A stretch of 64,000 bases of DNA from NCBI RefSeq assembly GCF_019578655.1, contig NC_063256.1, forward strand, positions 19,353,350 to 19,417,349, given 5' to 3'. Below, in pieces: positions 45,581 through 59,012 of this stretch. The translations under genes were made by a program, and so were the position numbers. This DNA comes from Ricinus communis (Eukaryota > Streptophyta > Magnoliopsida > Malpighiales > Euphorbiaceae). Below the pieces are notes generated by a model, which was given only the letters and a program-made list of their open reading frames with translations, had not been told where the DNA came from and searched no databases. The stretch's first letter is position 1, and the number at the start of each line of letters is the position of its first letter.

Positions 45581-47400
45581 ATTTATAATTATATTTTACA
45601 AATGTAATATATCATCTGTGAAATTTTCATGACATATTATAATCAAAATTTACCACATTCAATATTTAAATTTTAAATATATAGTTGATAGAGTTAATTG
45701 ATAAGTAACTTATTTATATTATGTCAATATGTCCTATTATACTTTAACCCAAATAACTAAATGTGTCATTCATATTTTAAATGCGTCATCAATTTAAATA
45801 TTAATTTCTTTGATGTTTATGATCTTTTATAAGCTTGTAAACTCTTCAGTAGTTTTTATATATTTTGATACACTGTTGCATTATAAAAAATTAAAACCAA
45901 ATGTAGTTAATGGTTGTTTAACAAAAAATTTGATGAAAAAGTTTTTAGTATAAAATAAAAAAATAAAATATTTTTAAATGTCAAAGAATAAATAATTTAA
46001 TATAAATAAATACAGAGTATATATAGTAATTATCCCATAAATTATTATTTATCTTTAAGTTTGATCATCATTTCTAAAATGGATTTAACCCTCTTAACTT
46101 ATAGTTTAGAACTAAATAAGACTAATTTCAACTATTTTAATAAATGGGTTCAAAATTTATATTTAAGAGTTAAATAGATTTAAATTTTAAAAAAATTATG
46201 AATGTATCAATTATATTCATTATTTAAGTTAATAAAGTAAAATAAAATCTAAATAATATTAATTTTAATATTAAAAGTTAAAAATTTTATTTTTTATATA
46301 TTAAAATCTTTTTCTGTTTTATTAAAAAATCAAAATTAAATATTGCTGCCTATATTTCACTACCATCATCGACTTTGCCTAGATTATATGAGCATCGCTG
46401 CCATTAATTTCATAAAGTTTAGTTAAAATTTAGATCCATTTAGCTTTTAATTGGAAGTTATAAGTCTATTTATCAAAATAATTAAAATTGAACTCTTATA
46501 GTCTTGAGTAGATTTATCCTTCCTAAAATATATATTTATATAATCTATTATAATTATATCTTATAAGTTTTTTTAATCCAACTATAGTTTATTAGTTTTA
46601 AAAATGATGGCCAAAATGATAAATAATGCTCAAACTATATGCTATTTTTATATTTATTTATTAATTAGTAATTTAATTTTTAATTAAATAATAATTTAGT
46701 TTCAAAAATAAAATTTTAATTATATTTTTATATTTTATTATTAATATAGTTTTCTAATTAAATAATAATTTTAATTTTAAAAAATATATTATTATTATAT
46801 TAATTAAGAATTTAATATTTTATTATATAATAATTTTTAATTCTAAAAATAGTAGTATTTATTACATTTCTAGCACTAGCTTATATATAATTAAAAAATA
46901 AACTAATAAATACCTTAAAATAATCTTTATATTATTAAATTAACAAAATTTTACAATATCAACTTTTTTAAGAAAATACTTAAAAATATTCTAAATTACT
47001 ATTATTTTAAATTTTTTATAAATAATTACAAAATATTAAAAATTTATATATAAAATTTATAATAATAACAATTATATGATACACAATTATAATCTAATTT
47101 CATGAACTAAATAACAACTTCTTTTTTTTTTTTTTTTTTATGTTTGAGATTCTCTGTCAATTTTCTTTAAATGTTTCCATCAGCATTACAAATTTTTTTA
47201 AAATGCAATGGTAGAAACAAAACAAAATACAGTTTGCTAGAATACCAAATACCAAAAAGAAACAACAGAAAGAAAGAAAGAAATGTTGATAAAAGTTATT
47301 ACATTTACTGTAAATCTTGGCCACCAAACTCTCAAAAAATAAACTAAAAGAGAAAATTATTGTTTTTGTATTCCATTAAACTGAAAAAGCAAAACAAGAA
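43111..47400. other. AT-rich intergenic desert
   Basis: About 4.3 kb without a supportable gene. It holds an AT microsatellite at 45128-45154 and an ATT run near 45555-45583. A less AT-rich patch at 44760-45070 has GGCGGACTGAGTTCGGGCCG and ACGGATGGCAAATATCCAAA, words typical of degenerate plant transposons, but no paired ends. Confidence 0.5.
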
Positions 47401-47643
47401 AAAAACAAAATATAATTTGTAAACAAATCACAACACACACAATATTCCCTAACCCCTAATCCTTCTATAGCTGTCCATTCATAACCATCATCATCATCAT
47501 CTTTAGCTTAGCTGTGTGTTTCCCTATTCAATTGTCATTCATTCCTCTTCCACAAAAGAAAACCCCAAATTCAAAAAGTCACATTCAAAAGGAAAACCCA
47601 AAAAAAGAAAAAAGGAAAAAGAGAAAGAAAGACCAGCATTTTG
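47401..47643 (+). promoter_or_regulatory. TMK4-like 5' flank and leader
   Basis: The AT-rich desert gives way to an AC/CT-rich leader: CAAACAAATCACAACACACACA, then ATCATCATCATCATC and a purine-rich AAAGAAAAAAGGAAAAAGAGA stretch, ending AGCATTTTG directly before the ATG at 47644. A TATA-like AAAATATAATTTG lies near 47407. The transcription start is not determinable by eye. Confidence 0.4.
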
Positions 47644-50600
47644 ATGGGTCATCATCCTTTTCTCTTCCTTTTTCTCCACCTCCTCCTCTCCTCCGCCGTT
47701 GCAGACGACGGAGCCGTCATACTCAATTTAGCCACCTCCTTAACCCCATTACCCACTTCATGGTCGACAAAATCCTCTACAGGTTTCTGTGATTGGAAAG
47801 GTATAACATGTGATAATTCTAATAGAGTCACAGTTATTAATCTTTCGAATAAAGATCTTTCTGGTAGCTTACCGGAAGACCTTTCTACCCTTACCCAACT
47901 CAAAACCCTTTCTCTTCAGGGCAATAAGCTTTCTGGGGATCTTCCAAATCTTGCAAATTTATCGAATTTGCAATCTTTGTTTCTTGATACCAATAATTTC
48001 ACATCTATTCCATCTGGGTTTTTTAAGGGTCTTACTAGTTTGCAATCTTTAAGCATTGGTAATAATATCAATCTTGCCCGTTGGGAGCTTCCTGTTGATC
48101 TTGCTGAATCTACCACTTTGAATTCTTTACAAGCTAGCCAAGCTAATATTGTTGGTTCTATTCCTGATATTTTTGCATCTTTACCCAGTTTGCAGAATCT
48201 TAGATTGAGTTATAACAATTTGACAGGTTCTTTGCCACCTTCTTTGGCCAATTCTGGGATCCAGAATTTGTGGGTTAATAATCAGCAAATGGGTTTAACT
48301 GGTACTATTGATGTGCTTTCTTCGATGACCCAGTTGTCTCAGGTTTGGTTACAGAAGAATCAGTTTACGGGTCCGATTCCAGATTTGTCGAAATGTGATA
48401 GTATTTTCGATTTGCAGCTTAGAGATAATCAGTTTACTGGAGTCGTTCCTGCTTCTTTGGTTTCCCTTCCGAATTTGGTTAATGTTTCTTTGTCAAATAA
48501 TAAATTGCAGGGTCCTTCACCTGTTTTTCCATCATCCGTTACTACTGTTGTTAATGATGGAAAGAATAATTACTGTACTGGTTCTGGGACACCTTGTGAT
48601 CCACAGGTGGCTATTATGCTTGAGATTGCTGGTGCTTTTGGGTATCCAGTGAGACTTTCTGATGACTGGACTGGGAATGACGCTTGTTCTGGTTGGGATT
48701 TTGTCACTTGTGATCCACAGAAAAGAGTTACTACTGTGAATTTAGCCAGGCAAGGTTTTTCAGGGAGCATTTCTCCTGCATTTGCTAATCTCACTTCTTT
48801 GAGGAATTTGTATCTGAATGATAATAATTTGACCGGCTCTATTCCTGATAGCTTGACCAAACTTACACAGCTTCAGGTTCTTGATGTTTCCAATAATAAC
48901 CTCTCTGGGAAAGTTCCAAAGTTTCCGAGCTCAGTAAAATTTATCACTACGCCTGGGAACCTTCTGCTTGGGACGACAATAAGCCCTGCTGGCAGTCCAG
49001 GATCACCTGACACAAATGGCAGTGTACCGAGTGGGGGCGCATCCTCGTCAGGTTCAGGAAATCGTAGTGGGATATCAGGAGGTATGATTGCTGGCATCAT
49101 TATAGCTGTTATTGTTTTTGTTGCTGTTTTGTCATTTGTGTTGTATAAATATAAGAAAAGGAACAGAAGGTATGGGGATGTGGAGAAAGACGGCAGTGAG
49201 AAGGCATTGGGGAAGAATGGAGGACCGAGTGGGGCTAATGGGTATAATGGATTGCCTACTGAATTACATAGCCAGAGCAGTGGTGAGAGTGATCGCAAGA
49301 TGTTTGAGGGTGGAAATGTTGTAGTGTCAATGGAAGTTCTTAGACAAGTTACGGATAATTTTAGTGAGAACAATATTATAGGAAGAGGTGGTTTTGGAGT
49401 GGTGTATAAAGGGGAGTTGCATGATGGGACTAAGATTGCTGTGAAGAGAATGGAATCCTCAGTGATGGGAACTAAAGGTATGAAAGAATTTCAGGCAGAG
49501 ATTGCAGTGCTTTCAAAGGTTAGGCATAGACATTTGGTTGCTCTTTTAGGTTACTGTGTCAATGGTAATGAAAGACTCTTGGTCTATGAGTACATGCCAC
49601 GGGGAACCCTGGGACAGCATTTGTTTGAGTGGCAAGAGCATGGCTATTCTCCCCTTGCATGGAAGCAAAGAGTTACCATTGCCCTGGATGTGGCAAGAGG
49701 AGTTGAGTACCTGCATAGCTTAGCTCAACAGAGTTTTATTCATAGAGATTTAAAACCTTCAAATATTCTTCTTGGGGACGACATGAGAGCCAAAGTTGCA
49801 GATTTTGGTTTGGTTAGAAATGCACCTGATGGGAAGTACTCTGTGGAAACGCGACTAGCAGGAACATTTGGCTATCTTGCACCTGAGTATGCTGGTAAGT
49901 GTTTTGCGTTTTTTTTGTTCTCTGAAACATATCCTAAGCTTGTTATGCAACAGAAATATAGAGATGTACCATTGCTGTTTGTGGCAAGATTTCAGCAGTT
50001 CGGAATGCGAGGAAAGCCTGGAAATTCTAGGATTCTATGCTGGAATACATAATTAACTTTGTGGTAACAATAGTAATGTCATATAGGCTTCTAGTAACAC
50101 TACAAAATGGTTATAGGTTTATTGGTACCATTTTCATCTCATTTCCTTTATTTCTCCCGTTTTCTTATTCTTCATGGGCATTATGTCTCTTGCATGAATC
50201 ATTATACTCTTTGATCGTGGTTTGGGGTTATGCGTATGCGTAACTTCTTATGAGCAGCATTACAGTTGATGCATCTCCACATGTTCTTGTGGATTACAGT
50301 CTCTGCAATGTTTAATTAATTCTCAATGAATTTATTTTGACATATTCGTAGTGTTTATGATAAGTTGGAACATGGATTTTGTTAACTTCAAATTTTGGAT
50401 GTGAAGCTGGTTTCTTTATTCTGATTTATTTTGTTTATTGCCAGCTACTGGCAGGGTGACCACCAAGGTAGATGTTTATGCCTTTGGAGTTGTTCTAATG
50501 GAGATTATAACCGGAAGAAAAGCTCTGGAAGACAACATGCCAGATGAGAGGGCTCATCTAGTTACATGGTTCCGCAGGGTCCTAATCAACAAGGAGAACA

Positions 50601-50941
50601 TCCCAAAGGCAATTGATCAGACTCTCAACCCAGATGAAGAGACGTTAGCCAGCATCTACAGAGTGGCTGAGTTAGCAGGACATTGCACTGCTTCCGAGCC
50701 ATATCAGAGACCTGATATGGGTCATGCAGTAAATGTCTTGGGGCCTCTTGTGGAGCAATGGAGACCTACTAGCCAAGAAGATGAAGGTGGCATAGATCTC
50801 CATATGAGCCTTCCGCAAGCTTTGCAAAGATGGCAAGCTGATGAAAGTACTTCCTCTTATGATATATCATACTCTCAAACGCAATCAAGTATTCCCTCGA
50901 AGCCCTTTGCGGAATCATTTAATTCAACTCATCTTCGATGA
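47644..50941 (+). CDS. TMK4: TMK4-like LRR receptor kinase
   Basis: Plasma-membrane receptor-like kinase of the TMK family, whose members act in cell-surface auxin and growth signalling. Two exons, 47644-49894 and 50445-50941 (intron GT-AG, phase 1, 550 bp), give 915 residues. Signal peptide about 1-21; LRR block with the CDWKGITC cap to about 330; non-LRR island ([18 protein letters not shown] through [11 protein letters not shown]); second block of about three LRRs; Ser/Gly-rich stalk; membrane span about 479-502 followed by KYKKRNRR. In the kinase, the G-loop GRGGFG is at 580-585, Lys601, HRDLKPSN at 700-707 (RD type) and DFG at 720-722. The C-terminus is [13 protein letters not shown]. 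Every key residue is present and there is no break. The single intron in the kinase domain after PEYA is typical of the family. Assignment to the TMK4 branch rests on remembered similarity ([19 protein letters not shown]) and is less certain than the family. Confidence 0.93.
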
Positions 50942-51626
50942 CAAAAAGTGAAGATCAAGAAGCTTTGGGAAAGATGGAAAGGGGAAAGTAAAGAATTGGG
51001 GGCGCAGCCAACCCACCAGTAATCTCCAGAACTATATCACGGGTTTCACTGTATTTATTGATTTTGTCATTTCTTGCGTGATATTAAATTCTTAATTTGA
51101 TTGAATCTGAGCAGTAGAGCTATAAGTTGTTTCTATTGGGTTCTTTGTTCTTAACCTATTGATTTGGCAATGGTGGATCAGAAGGGCAATTTCTTTCTTT
51201 TTTATTTTTCACTTTTTTTTTCATTCTTTTTCCTGTGGGGGAAGAGGCAAGAGAGCAACAGTGTTGTAATATAATTCCTGGATTACATTATTATGATTTT
51301 TAGTAAGGTTTTGCTCTCTGTGTCTCTGGTTGCTTTATACTACTCAATTACTCAGTAGCATTGATATTCTCTGAATGGTAAGTTTGGCATTGTTTATTCT
51401 CATCTGTTTTCATTTTTACTCTTTTGTATCTTTTTCTTTTCTATAGCTGCTTTTGGAGAACTTGACTTCTGGAGAAGCAGAGTAAAGTATGCAATCTGCA
51501 AAAGCATGTTCCAAAACAAACTGCTACTAGAACACAGCTATGACTTTAGATGTTCCTTTGGGGACAAGAAAAGGCAAAGCATTTCTGATAATTATGGCAT
51601 TAGTTGTAAATGGAATGGATGTGAGC

Positions 51627-51628
<2 letters not shown>

Positions 51629-51671
<43 letters not shown>
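51629..51671. repeat. (GA)n microsatellite
   Basis: Pure GA run of about 21 units, 0.7 kb downstream of the kinase stop codon. Confidence 0.95.
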
Positions 51672-51672
<1 letters not shown>

Positions 51673-54133
51673 CTTGTTGTGTTTTGACTGGTGAGCCACA
51701 CTTAAATTAGGTATATAGATTGCGAGTTTGGTAGACTTCAACTGAAAGCCATCTCAAATCAAACTGCTGCACATGTTGAAGGGATCTTTGTCAAAACCCT
51801 CTTCTTAAATTCTTCTTCTTCTTCCTTTTTTTTTTTTTTTCCTTCTTCTAATTGAAAAGAATTGTTTATGGAGGAATGCACAAAGAACCCATAGATTGAG
51901 ATCTTAAAGCTGTCATAACTACCACAAGTATAATGGTAGTTGAAAATTATTGAGAAATTTATTGGTGTATAATTAGCTTGCATCCAGAAATAACAAATGA
52001 TTTGAGCTGGTCTAATTATATCCTCTAACCATTCAAGGACAAAGTTCAATAAGTCCAACAAAAGAAACACAAACTCAATAACATATGGTGCGTTAAGTCC
52101 AATTACAAAAAAAAGAATAAAAAATAAAAAATCCAATCATCCACAATAGAGCCACTGGCCTGTGAGCAAGCCACCCACTAATGAACTTCCATGTAGCACT
52201 TTGTGATTTGCCAAGGAAACCGTTAAAAGTACAGAAAATAATAAAACATATTTTATGATTAAACGCTTTTACATTTTTAAAATTATACCTTTTTATAATA
52301 AAAAAATTACCTTCTATTTTAATTTCTCTTACATTTTAATGCTTTACTGTTTAATAAATATTATTATTTTATAATAAAATATTAACTCTCGATTATAAAA
52401 TTATTTTGTATGCAATTAACTATCAAAATAATTTTAAAAAGGATTACTAAAGAGACCTACATTAACTGTTTGTGCTTTGCACATGAGGATTAATGTTTCT
52501 TATTTTTAATTATTATTTTTCACATGAAGTAAAAGAATAAATTCCTGAATCCAAAAGAAAAAGCAAAATCTTTTAGCTCTAAATATTAAAGTTTTCCTTT
52601 TTCTATATTCAATATTTTTCCCAACCCAAAAAGAAAAAAAGAAAAAACATAATTTTTCTATACAAAAATTATTAACAATAATTTTCTAGGCATCAACAAA
52701 TGCCACCTAATTACACTTTTCCCTACCATAAATTAAAAAAGAAAGAAGTAACATGAAACATATTTTGCTAGGCATAAAAATATTTACACAAATAGTTCTT
52801 TATTTAATTAGTATAATATATTTAATAATTCATCAACCAATCACTCATGTTGTTCCCATTATTATCAACAAAAAATGTTGTTCATATTTAGATTTGCATA
52901 ATTGTTCAATTAGTATAATATATTCATACTTGTGTGTATATAAATTATTAATGTAACTTATTAGAAACTAAACTTGTAGACAGTCTCTAATAGATATTCT
53001 AATTTGCACTGTGTCTGATTAAAATTTATAAAATATATTTATAAATTTAAAATTTATGTACTTTGATTTTGATTGAAGGAAATGAAAGTTAATTTAAAAT
53101 TTTATATTAAATTTTTATAAAATTAGTTATAACTAAAATAAAATAGATAGAATTTTTAAATAAATTTTATATTAGTAAGCTAAAATATTTTATAACACCA
53201 AAATATATTTTTTAATTTTATTATTTTTATTTTATATTTTATCTTTTTCTTATCAAATAAAATAAATTTATTAATAAATTCCAACCAAATATAATATTAC
53301 CAAGTAACTTTAAAATTGGATTCTATAATTCAAATCTCACCGATCCAAGCATTTAGCTATAAGGTTATCATATGAATTGCTTAAACAGAAATTGAATAAT
53401 AGTCTAGGAATTGCATTAGACATTTAAATTCATTATTAAAATAAAGTTTAATGGCCACTAACTTTATCCCTTGGTCTGTGTTATAAAATTATCAACATCT
53501 TAATTCAAATCTTTATATATTTAACTCAAATAAATTTTATTATAAAAAAATAAATAAAAAAATAAATGAGTAAGACACTTTTTCTTGAAAACTAAAAGAA
53601 TAACTTTTAACAATATTTTATAATTTGAATTTAATTAAAACAATAAATGAGTTTTATCATCGTCACTCTCATCACAGCTATACTTACTTCTACCATCCCA
53701 TCACTCACTACTATCACTACTGTCACCTCTCTCACTATTATTACTAGAAAAAGACAGTAAGAATACATAATAATGGTAATATTATTTTAAATTCTTTTTT
53801 GAACTAAAATGTTAATATTTATTTTTAATTTGAATAACTGAATTGAATTTAAAATAAAATATATTTTTATTTTCTTATATCTATTCTTTTTCCAAAAAGT
53901 ATTCAACTTATTTTTTTAAAAAAAAAACTTAAATAAGTCATATTTACAAAATCTTGAATAAAAGATTCAATTTTTTTTTTTTAAAAACTAAATTGAGTCC
54001 AAACAACATCGCTTTCTAAATCTCACTTTGCTACTTCATTATTCCATAAAGAGAGAAAGGAAATGGCATTCATTATTGTTGGGCAAGAGTGAAGGGTGGA
54101 ATTCATTTCTTGAAACTAAATCAATGTTCTTAA
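51672..54133. other. Intergenic DNA between kinase and carboxypeptidase
   Basis: The two genes converge here. The sequence is AT-rich, with a T-run near 51829-51840 beside a CTTCTTCTTC stretch. A 125-codon minus-strand open frame (52136-51759) is hydrophobic then Lys/Glu-rich and follows the low-complexity tracts; I do not regard it as a gene. A TCAC/TATCAC-rich patch occurs near 53655-53735. Nothing else was seen. Confidence 0.5.
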
Positions 54134-57100
54134 TCAGATAAGTGGGCTCCCAGATAGAAATGCTTTAAATAAAGCTAGTGATCTCTTGGGTGATGACCAA
54201 GGTGCCATGTGAGATCCTCCTCTAATAGTAGCATATGTCAAGATGTCTCCATAAACTTGTGTCCACCCACCAACCTCAAAAAGAAAACAAAGTAACTCAA
54301 ACAAATGAACATAAATAAAGTCATGAATTTAAGAATCAAGTCACCATTTGGGTTATCTAATGTGTGACATCTCTGTTATGACACAATATGAGAATATGAA
54401 ATAAAAAATAAAAAATTAAAATGTTAGGAAAATATTAATATATATAATATTTATCAAATATTTAGAAGTTATGTTAATATTTTTAAATAAAATTTGAATG
54501 AGTAATAATTATTTATAAAAAGTTAAAACATAAAAATAATAAATGACTATTTTAAATTTTTAAATATATTATTATCTTTATTATTATAAGAGATACAAAT
54601 TAGATATAATTAATACAATTAATATTATTGGTCATGTTGGCATATAATAAATATTATATTGTGCAATTTGTCTATTAAATTACTAGCTAATATTTATTAA
54701 TTTTTTTTACAATAGCTATTTACTATATATCAAGAGAAAAATAATGTATGAAAAAAATATATAGAAATTTTTAGATTTTAAGGAATTAAAAATATTAATA
54801 TAATAAAGAATTATATAATAGAAAAAAAGTTAAGATTTATCTATAAATAGAAAGCAAAACATGTCCGAAAAAGTTAAAAAAGAGTGTCTCAAAGTAAGAT
54901 ATTCAATTTCATGGAAAATATTTTTTTTTAAAAAAAATTTCTTAATAAATAAATAAAAATATAAAAAAATAATTGAAAATGTCTTTTAAATTTTCAAAAC
55001 ATATTTAAAAAATCTCTATAAAGTTTCAGTGTCTGAAATGTATTCGATAATAGCAAAATTACCTGTTTATCTACTAACCAACCACTGTAAGTGGTGGTTG
55101 CATTCAGTTTCAGCTTCGTTGCCAAACCATTTACCAAAGTTCTTGACCCAATAAATGGAATGACTGAATCTTGATCTCCACTGTAAAGCAAAGGTCATTG
55201 TTAAAACTTGTCTTACATGCTATAGCTGCCATTTTTCTTTTTTTCTTTTTTCAGTAAGAGATGATAAAGCATAGTGATCTTACCTGTATACTAGAACCCT
55301 GATGCCAGAACTAACCAGTGAGCCTACTACATCTATGGTAGGTATCTCAAAGTTTCGACGATCATAATACATTACTCTGCAAAGATGCAGATATGTTATT
55401 CTAGAATATGAAAATATAAAGCAATTTATGGTAATGTATAAGTATTCTGAATATTTTATATTTAAATATTTAGTAATTCAATATTAATAGATAATATTAA
55501 TAAATATAAGTCACTCTTTAATTCACTTGATATATATTTTTAGAGCAGATATTTATTTTAGAATAGAAAAATATTTCCAAAAGATGAATCTAAATAAGCA
55601 TTTGACTTCTTATAAACATATACCCTATAATGAGTAGGGGAATGATAATGTATTTTAAGTGTTTAAAATGATTTAATATTAATAAGCAATACCTTTTGAT
55701 GGAAAATTCTTGTTTAGATTTAGTGTATGTCACTGTTTATATACCAAACTGATAGATGATTGACATATATTTATTAGTTTTAAATAATGAAAAATGTATC
55801 AATTATCCAATATCAAAGTATAAAGTATTCATACACGTGTTACTCTTCTATTTGTTATGGTGTACATATCAAGCCTAAATAAGAATTTTCCGCCTTTAAC
55901 ATACTCATAATACTCGGTCGTTTAATAATAATAAATAAATGAAAAATTCTTATTTAGGTTTGATATATACACTACAATAAATAAGAAATCAGTACGTATG
56001 TATGAGTGATTTACATTTTAATATTGAATGATTAACACATATTCCATTATTTAATACTAATGAATATATGTTAATCATCTATCGCCCATCTATCGCCTTG
56101 ATGTATAGATGAGGACATACACCAAGTCTAGACAAAAAAATTTCTAAATATATTGTCACTTTTCTATTGGCTTGGTAAGTATTTTCTCTGTGCATAAACT
56201 GTTTCTTTCCGCCCACAATTAATCAAGTTATATATGAGAGAAGAGAATTAGTATTTACCGGCTGCAGAAAGTCCAATTGGAGATCCCTACGAGCTTGGCA
56301 TGAAGAGCATCTTGCACATCTTTATTGTTCAAATATTCAAAAGACTTTTCTTGTACACAAAGATCTATATTCTCTGCTGCTTCCTCCTGTAAAGAGACAT
56401 GCAAAATGCAATGTCAGTTTGGTGCTAACTTATTAGTAGAGTTTGGAGAATTATTGGTCCATTACTAGAAATCTTACAGATTGATCAGAAGTTGCTTGAA
56501 GTGATTCACCTAATGGTGAAAGCTGAAACTTTGATATCAATGGATGATTAAATGATTTAAGTAGTGTGACAGCTTGCAAATATGATGGGCAGACATCAGA
56601 AGTGACATCATAGTCATCAATTGCGTCAGGAATTTCTATTGATAATTGATCAGCTACAAGTTCACAACCTGACGAAAGAGAGCCACTCATGTACTCTCTC
56701 ATTAGCTGTGAAATGTTACAAGCCGTATTGACAAGTACGTAGGTGTAATCTGATATCAACCCATGAGACCAGTAAAAGTCACCCTCTGAGTTAAAGTCTG
56801 TGTTGAACTCCAAGAGCGGATTTCCTATCTGAAAAAATCAAATAACAATCTCATATATTATTTGAAAATGTTAGTCTAGCAAGGATTAAAAAAGGGTGTC
56901 ATCAGAATTTAATTCTTGTTTCTGATTTGCACTTACAGCTATGCCCTTCAAATTAAATTTTAATCCTGACTGAAGTATAAGGTTTGCAAGTTGTGGGACA
57001 TAGTGACCTGCAATGGAGTTTAGAGATTGAGTTCTCTGAGCAAAAGTGCAGCTTTGTACTTGTTACGAAATCCAAATATACCTGCGTAGCTTTCACCAGT

Positions 57101-58026
57101 GATGAAGAAATCTCTGCTCATGTACTCGGGGAATTTGAGGAACCACTGCTGCAGAAATACAAGATTGTCTTGTGCTAAAGGAAAAAAAAAAAGAAAATTT
57201 ACCAGTATCAGTATCGGTGAAAGAATCCAACAATTGGCTTAGCTTAGGCCCTGGTGCCTGGCCTGACTTGGGGAGCCTAAGGTATATATAATGGCTTTTG
57301 GTATGTAAAATGGGAGGCTGGTAGGTTAATCTGAAAACGTTTAAGCATTTAACTCTGGTATGGGAAGAATCATAACCTGTGATAGTGTCATTCACATTAT
57401 CATAGAAAGATGTATTGACAGAATAAGAGAAACCAACTCCTGCGGGTGTTTCCAAGTATAGCATGTTTGCTTCTGCAATACACAGCAAATGTGAAACTTT
57501 TAGCTATTAATTATTTCTATCCTATACCAAAAACAAACAAAATGAAAATAAAAAGCAAACAAAAAAAAAAAAATGCATTCTTGGTTAACTAGTATGCACC
57601 TTTGTTCCAACTATATTCATTTATGACTAAACTCTCTCCACTACTTGGCCTGAAGGGGCCATGCTCAGAAAAAGCTCCTGCTCCAAGAGAGGAACAACCA
57701 GGTCCTGCAAGAAAATCCCACTCAATTAATATCTGTTACAGGCATGGCAATGACTCGAGTAAAATGGTTATACCTCCATTTAACCAGAGAACTAAAGGCT
57801 TTGACGCAGGATCAGTTTCTGCTTCAACAAAGTAATAGAATAGTGCTCTCTGTTGCTTTTCATCAATGGTAATGTATCCTGCATATTGCTGGAAACTTAC
57901 TTGTGGTTGCCTTGGCAAACTCACTATTTTATCGTCTTCTTTGGAAGATGATCCTACTGCAGCATTGCATTTTATTATCAAAGTTATGCAAATCACAACC
58001 ATTACAATCCATGACTGAGTTTGCAT
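54134..58026 (-). CDS. SCPL45: Serine carboxypeptidase-like protein, SCPL45-type
   Basis: Secretory-pathway alpha/beta-hydrolase of peptidase family S10, expected to remove C-terminal residues in vacuole or apoplast. Ten exons: 58026-57774, 57704-57600, 57472-57377, 57174-57082, 57007-56937, 56828-56478, 56386-56259, 55376-55284, 55180-55063, 54274-54134. All introns are GT-AG and phases fit, giving 482 residues, normal for the family. The signal peptide ends near NAA (22-24). The oxyanion segment NGGPGCSS spans the first junction. The nucleophile is Ser180 in GESYAG (exon 4); the Asp lies in [10 protein letters not shown] (399/401, exon 9); the His is His458 in RGGSHMAP (exon 10). [17 protein letters not shown] and GNPLLEF match the SCPL45/46 group as remembered. 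No stop or shift. Introns 7 and 8 are the largest, and intron 7 carries two MITE-like insertions. Confidence 0.92.
55701..55891. mobile_element. MITE-like element, copy 1 (in SCPL intron)
   Basis: 191 bp. The left end GGAAAATTCTTGTTTAG is mirrored at the right by CTAAATAAGAATTTTCC, and the imperfect terminal inverted repeats extend to about 30 bp. The interior has TATTTATTAGTTTTAAATAA, shared with the copies at 58460 and (inverted) 55941 and 58915. No coding. It sits in the intron between exons 7 and 8. Confidence 0.65.
55941..56144. mobile_element. MITE-like element, copy 2 (in SCPL intron)
   Basis: Left end GAAAAATTCTTATTTAGG, right end AAGTCTAGACAAAAAAATTTC, imperfect inverted repeats. 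The interior is the reverse complement of copy 1 (ATTTAATACTAATGAATATA, TTAATCATCTATC). The 9 bases on each side, TAAATAAAT and TAAATATAT, agree at 8 of 9 positions and may be a target duplication, though in AT-rich DNA this could be chance. Confidence 0.6.
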
Positions 58027-58459
58027 GGTGTACAGTAGTACAAGAGAGAGCTACAGAATATGAAGGGTGTCAAATTTTAGTGGCTTAGTTTTGGGTCATA
58101 CAAATGGGACATTTTATAGCTATCAACCTGAATCATAAGACAAAAGATGCACAGTATATTATATTCATTTAAATCAAACTATGCAACATTTGCAACAATA
58201 TAGAATGTCAAACATAGTAATATGAGAACAAGGCCACATTGTAAAGCCCTTCCATATAAGATTGACCAATTAAAGATGCAGAAGAGACTTGAATGAAGGC
58301 AAAGGACAAGCACAAAATTGATGTAAGATAATATCATTGCCGGCTAAATTAGTTGTGTTTCCTTTCGTAAGCTTGCTCCATTACGAAATCACCTAAAAGC
58401 ATCCACAACAAATATACTTGCAGACTCATTGTTAGCTTTATTACCTCGGTTGGTAGTGT

Positions 58460-58635
58460 TACTTTCTATAAAGTAATAGACCCGGATATCTTTCCATCTA
58501 TCGATAAATCGATAGATAATTAATATATATTCATTAGTTTTAAATAATAAAATATATGTTAATCATTCAATATTAAAATGTAAAACACTTATAACCTATT
58601 TATTATAATATATGTATTGAATCTAGGTAATAATT
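58460..58635. mobile_element. MITE-like element, copy 3
   Basis: Shares the interior ATTCATTAGTTTTAAATAAT and the TCATTCAATATTAAAATGTA block with copy 1, same orientation, about 430 bp upstream of the carboxypeptidase start codon. Its ends are degraded and the boundaries are approximate. Confidence 0.45.
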
Positions 58636-58914
58636 TCATATATGTGTAACTAATTTTTTAATTTTGTAATATCTATGAAATAAAAAGTATTAACTAATAT
58701 ACCGTCAGTTAAATACTAAAATTCAAAATTTATTTATTAAATAACTTAAATATTTTTAAGACAATTAATAATAAACTTAAATAATGATGTTTATGTATTT
58801 TACTTCAATCATCTTTAAGTTAAGGAGCATGGGATTAATAAAATGCAATGATTGACTATACTCTTTTTACAATTAATCTCTTAATAAAAATAAAGGTGAT
58901 TTAATTTGGTGATT

Positions 58915-58952
58915 TCTATTTATAGCGGATATACATTAATGAATAGTAAAAT

Positions 58953-59012
<60 letters not shown>

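Noticed and set aside
47641..50052. An uninterrupted open frame beginning at TTG 47641 and running into the intron
   Set aside because: The family protein starts at the ATG at 47644 and splices at 49894/50445, restoring the conserved [12 protein letters not shown] sequence. The intron part of the frame has no kinase residues.
51759..52136. 125-codon minus-strand open frame with hydrophobic start and Lys/Glu-rich end
   Set aside because: The charged end is the translation of a CTT/T low-complexity tract and the hydrophobic part is AT-rich sequence. No family was recognised, and it lies in the convergent intergenic space.
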